From contig JAEXCA010000187.1 of NCBI GenBank assembly GCA_023393755.1, forward strand, positions 1-21,105: DNA of 21,105 nucleotides. The letters are read 5' to 3'. Made by a program: the position numbers and the translations under genes. Source of the DNA: Actinomycetes bacterium. GTDB lineage: Bacteria > Actinomycetota > Actinomycetes > Propionibacteriales > Propionibacteriaceae. Below the pieces are notes generated by a model. The model was not told the DNA's origin, searched no databases, and saw only the letters and a list, made by a program, of their open reading frames with translations. Below, one piece after another: positions 21,073 to 21,105 of the stretch (the first letter of the stretch is position 1; each line of letters starts with the position of its first letter).

Positions 21073-21105
21073 TCGACCAGCCAGCCGCGGCGGGCCGGCC
21101 GGCCC

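Overview
The window is a high-GC (estimated near 70%) chromosomal segment of an actinomycete. The order rne - rplU - rpmA - obgE - proB - proA - nadD - rsfS - histidine phosphatase, the ~680-residue glutamine-dependent NadE that closely resembles the mycobacterial enzyme, the YtrA- and HutC-type GntR regulators and the GTG starts all fit Actinomycetia. Propionibacteriales is a reasonable guess, but no marker here proves it.

Layout. (1) 1-1869: the 3' part of RNase E/G on +, converging on an isochorismatase-like hydrolase on - (1897-2532). (2) 2755-4720: a minus-strand, tightly overlapped YtrA-type GntR regulator / ABC ATPase / ABC permease operon with a clear promoter and a perfect palindromic operator over its -10 box. 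(3) 4910-7661: nadE on -, preceded on the same strand by a vapBC toxin-antitoxin pair whose leader carries two identical 8-bp palindromes. (4) 7674-8418: rplU-rpmA with promoter and terminator. (5) 8433-10588: a divergent ArsR-like regulator / MFS exporter cassette sitting between rpmA and obgE, with TGCGCAA iterons in the shared promoter and an unannotated, apparently leaderless 47-codon ORF ahead of the exporter. (6) 10697-15225: obgE-proB-(tandem PQ-loop membrane protein)-proA, joined by overlapping stop/start codons. (7) 15282-17023: a 40-codon single-span membrane micro-ORF, nadD, rsfS and a GpgP-like phosphatase, again chained by overlaps. (8) 17016-18290: a secreted glycerophosphodiester phosphodiesterase on -, overlapping the phosphatase tail to tail. 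(9) 18473-18545: tRNA-Ala(GGC) with promoter and terminator, followed by GC-run hairpins. (10) 18728-21072: a HutC-type GntR regulator diverging from a sugar-type solute-binding lipoprotein, the start of an ABC uptake locus that continues beyond the window.

How the genes work together: the core is housekeeping (RNA decay, ribosome building, NAD and proline synthesis), with regulated accessory units spliced between conserved blocks. No CRISPR array, IS element, phage gene or rRNA was seen. No gene-free stretch exceeds 300 bases; the longest gaps are 19436-19701, 4667-4909 and 2533-2754.

I do not see a large undescribed system. The most original items are the two small ORFs (9129-9272 and 15282-15404), the bacterial 3+1+3 PQ-loop protein inside the proline operon, and several well-formed operator palindromes. 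All statements come from reading the sequence; no searches were run.
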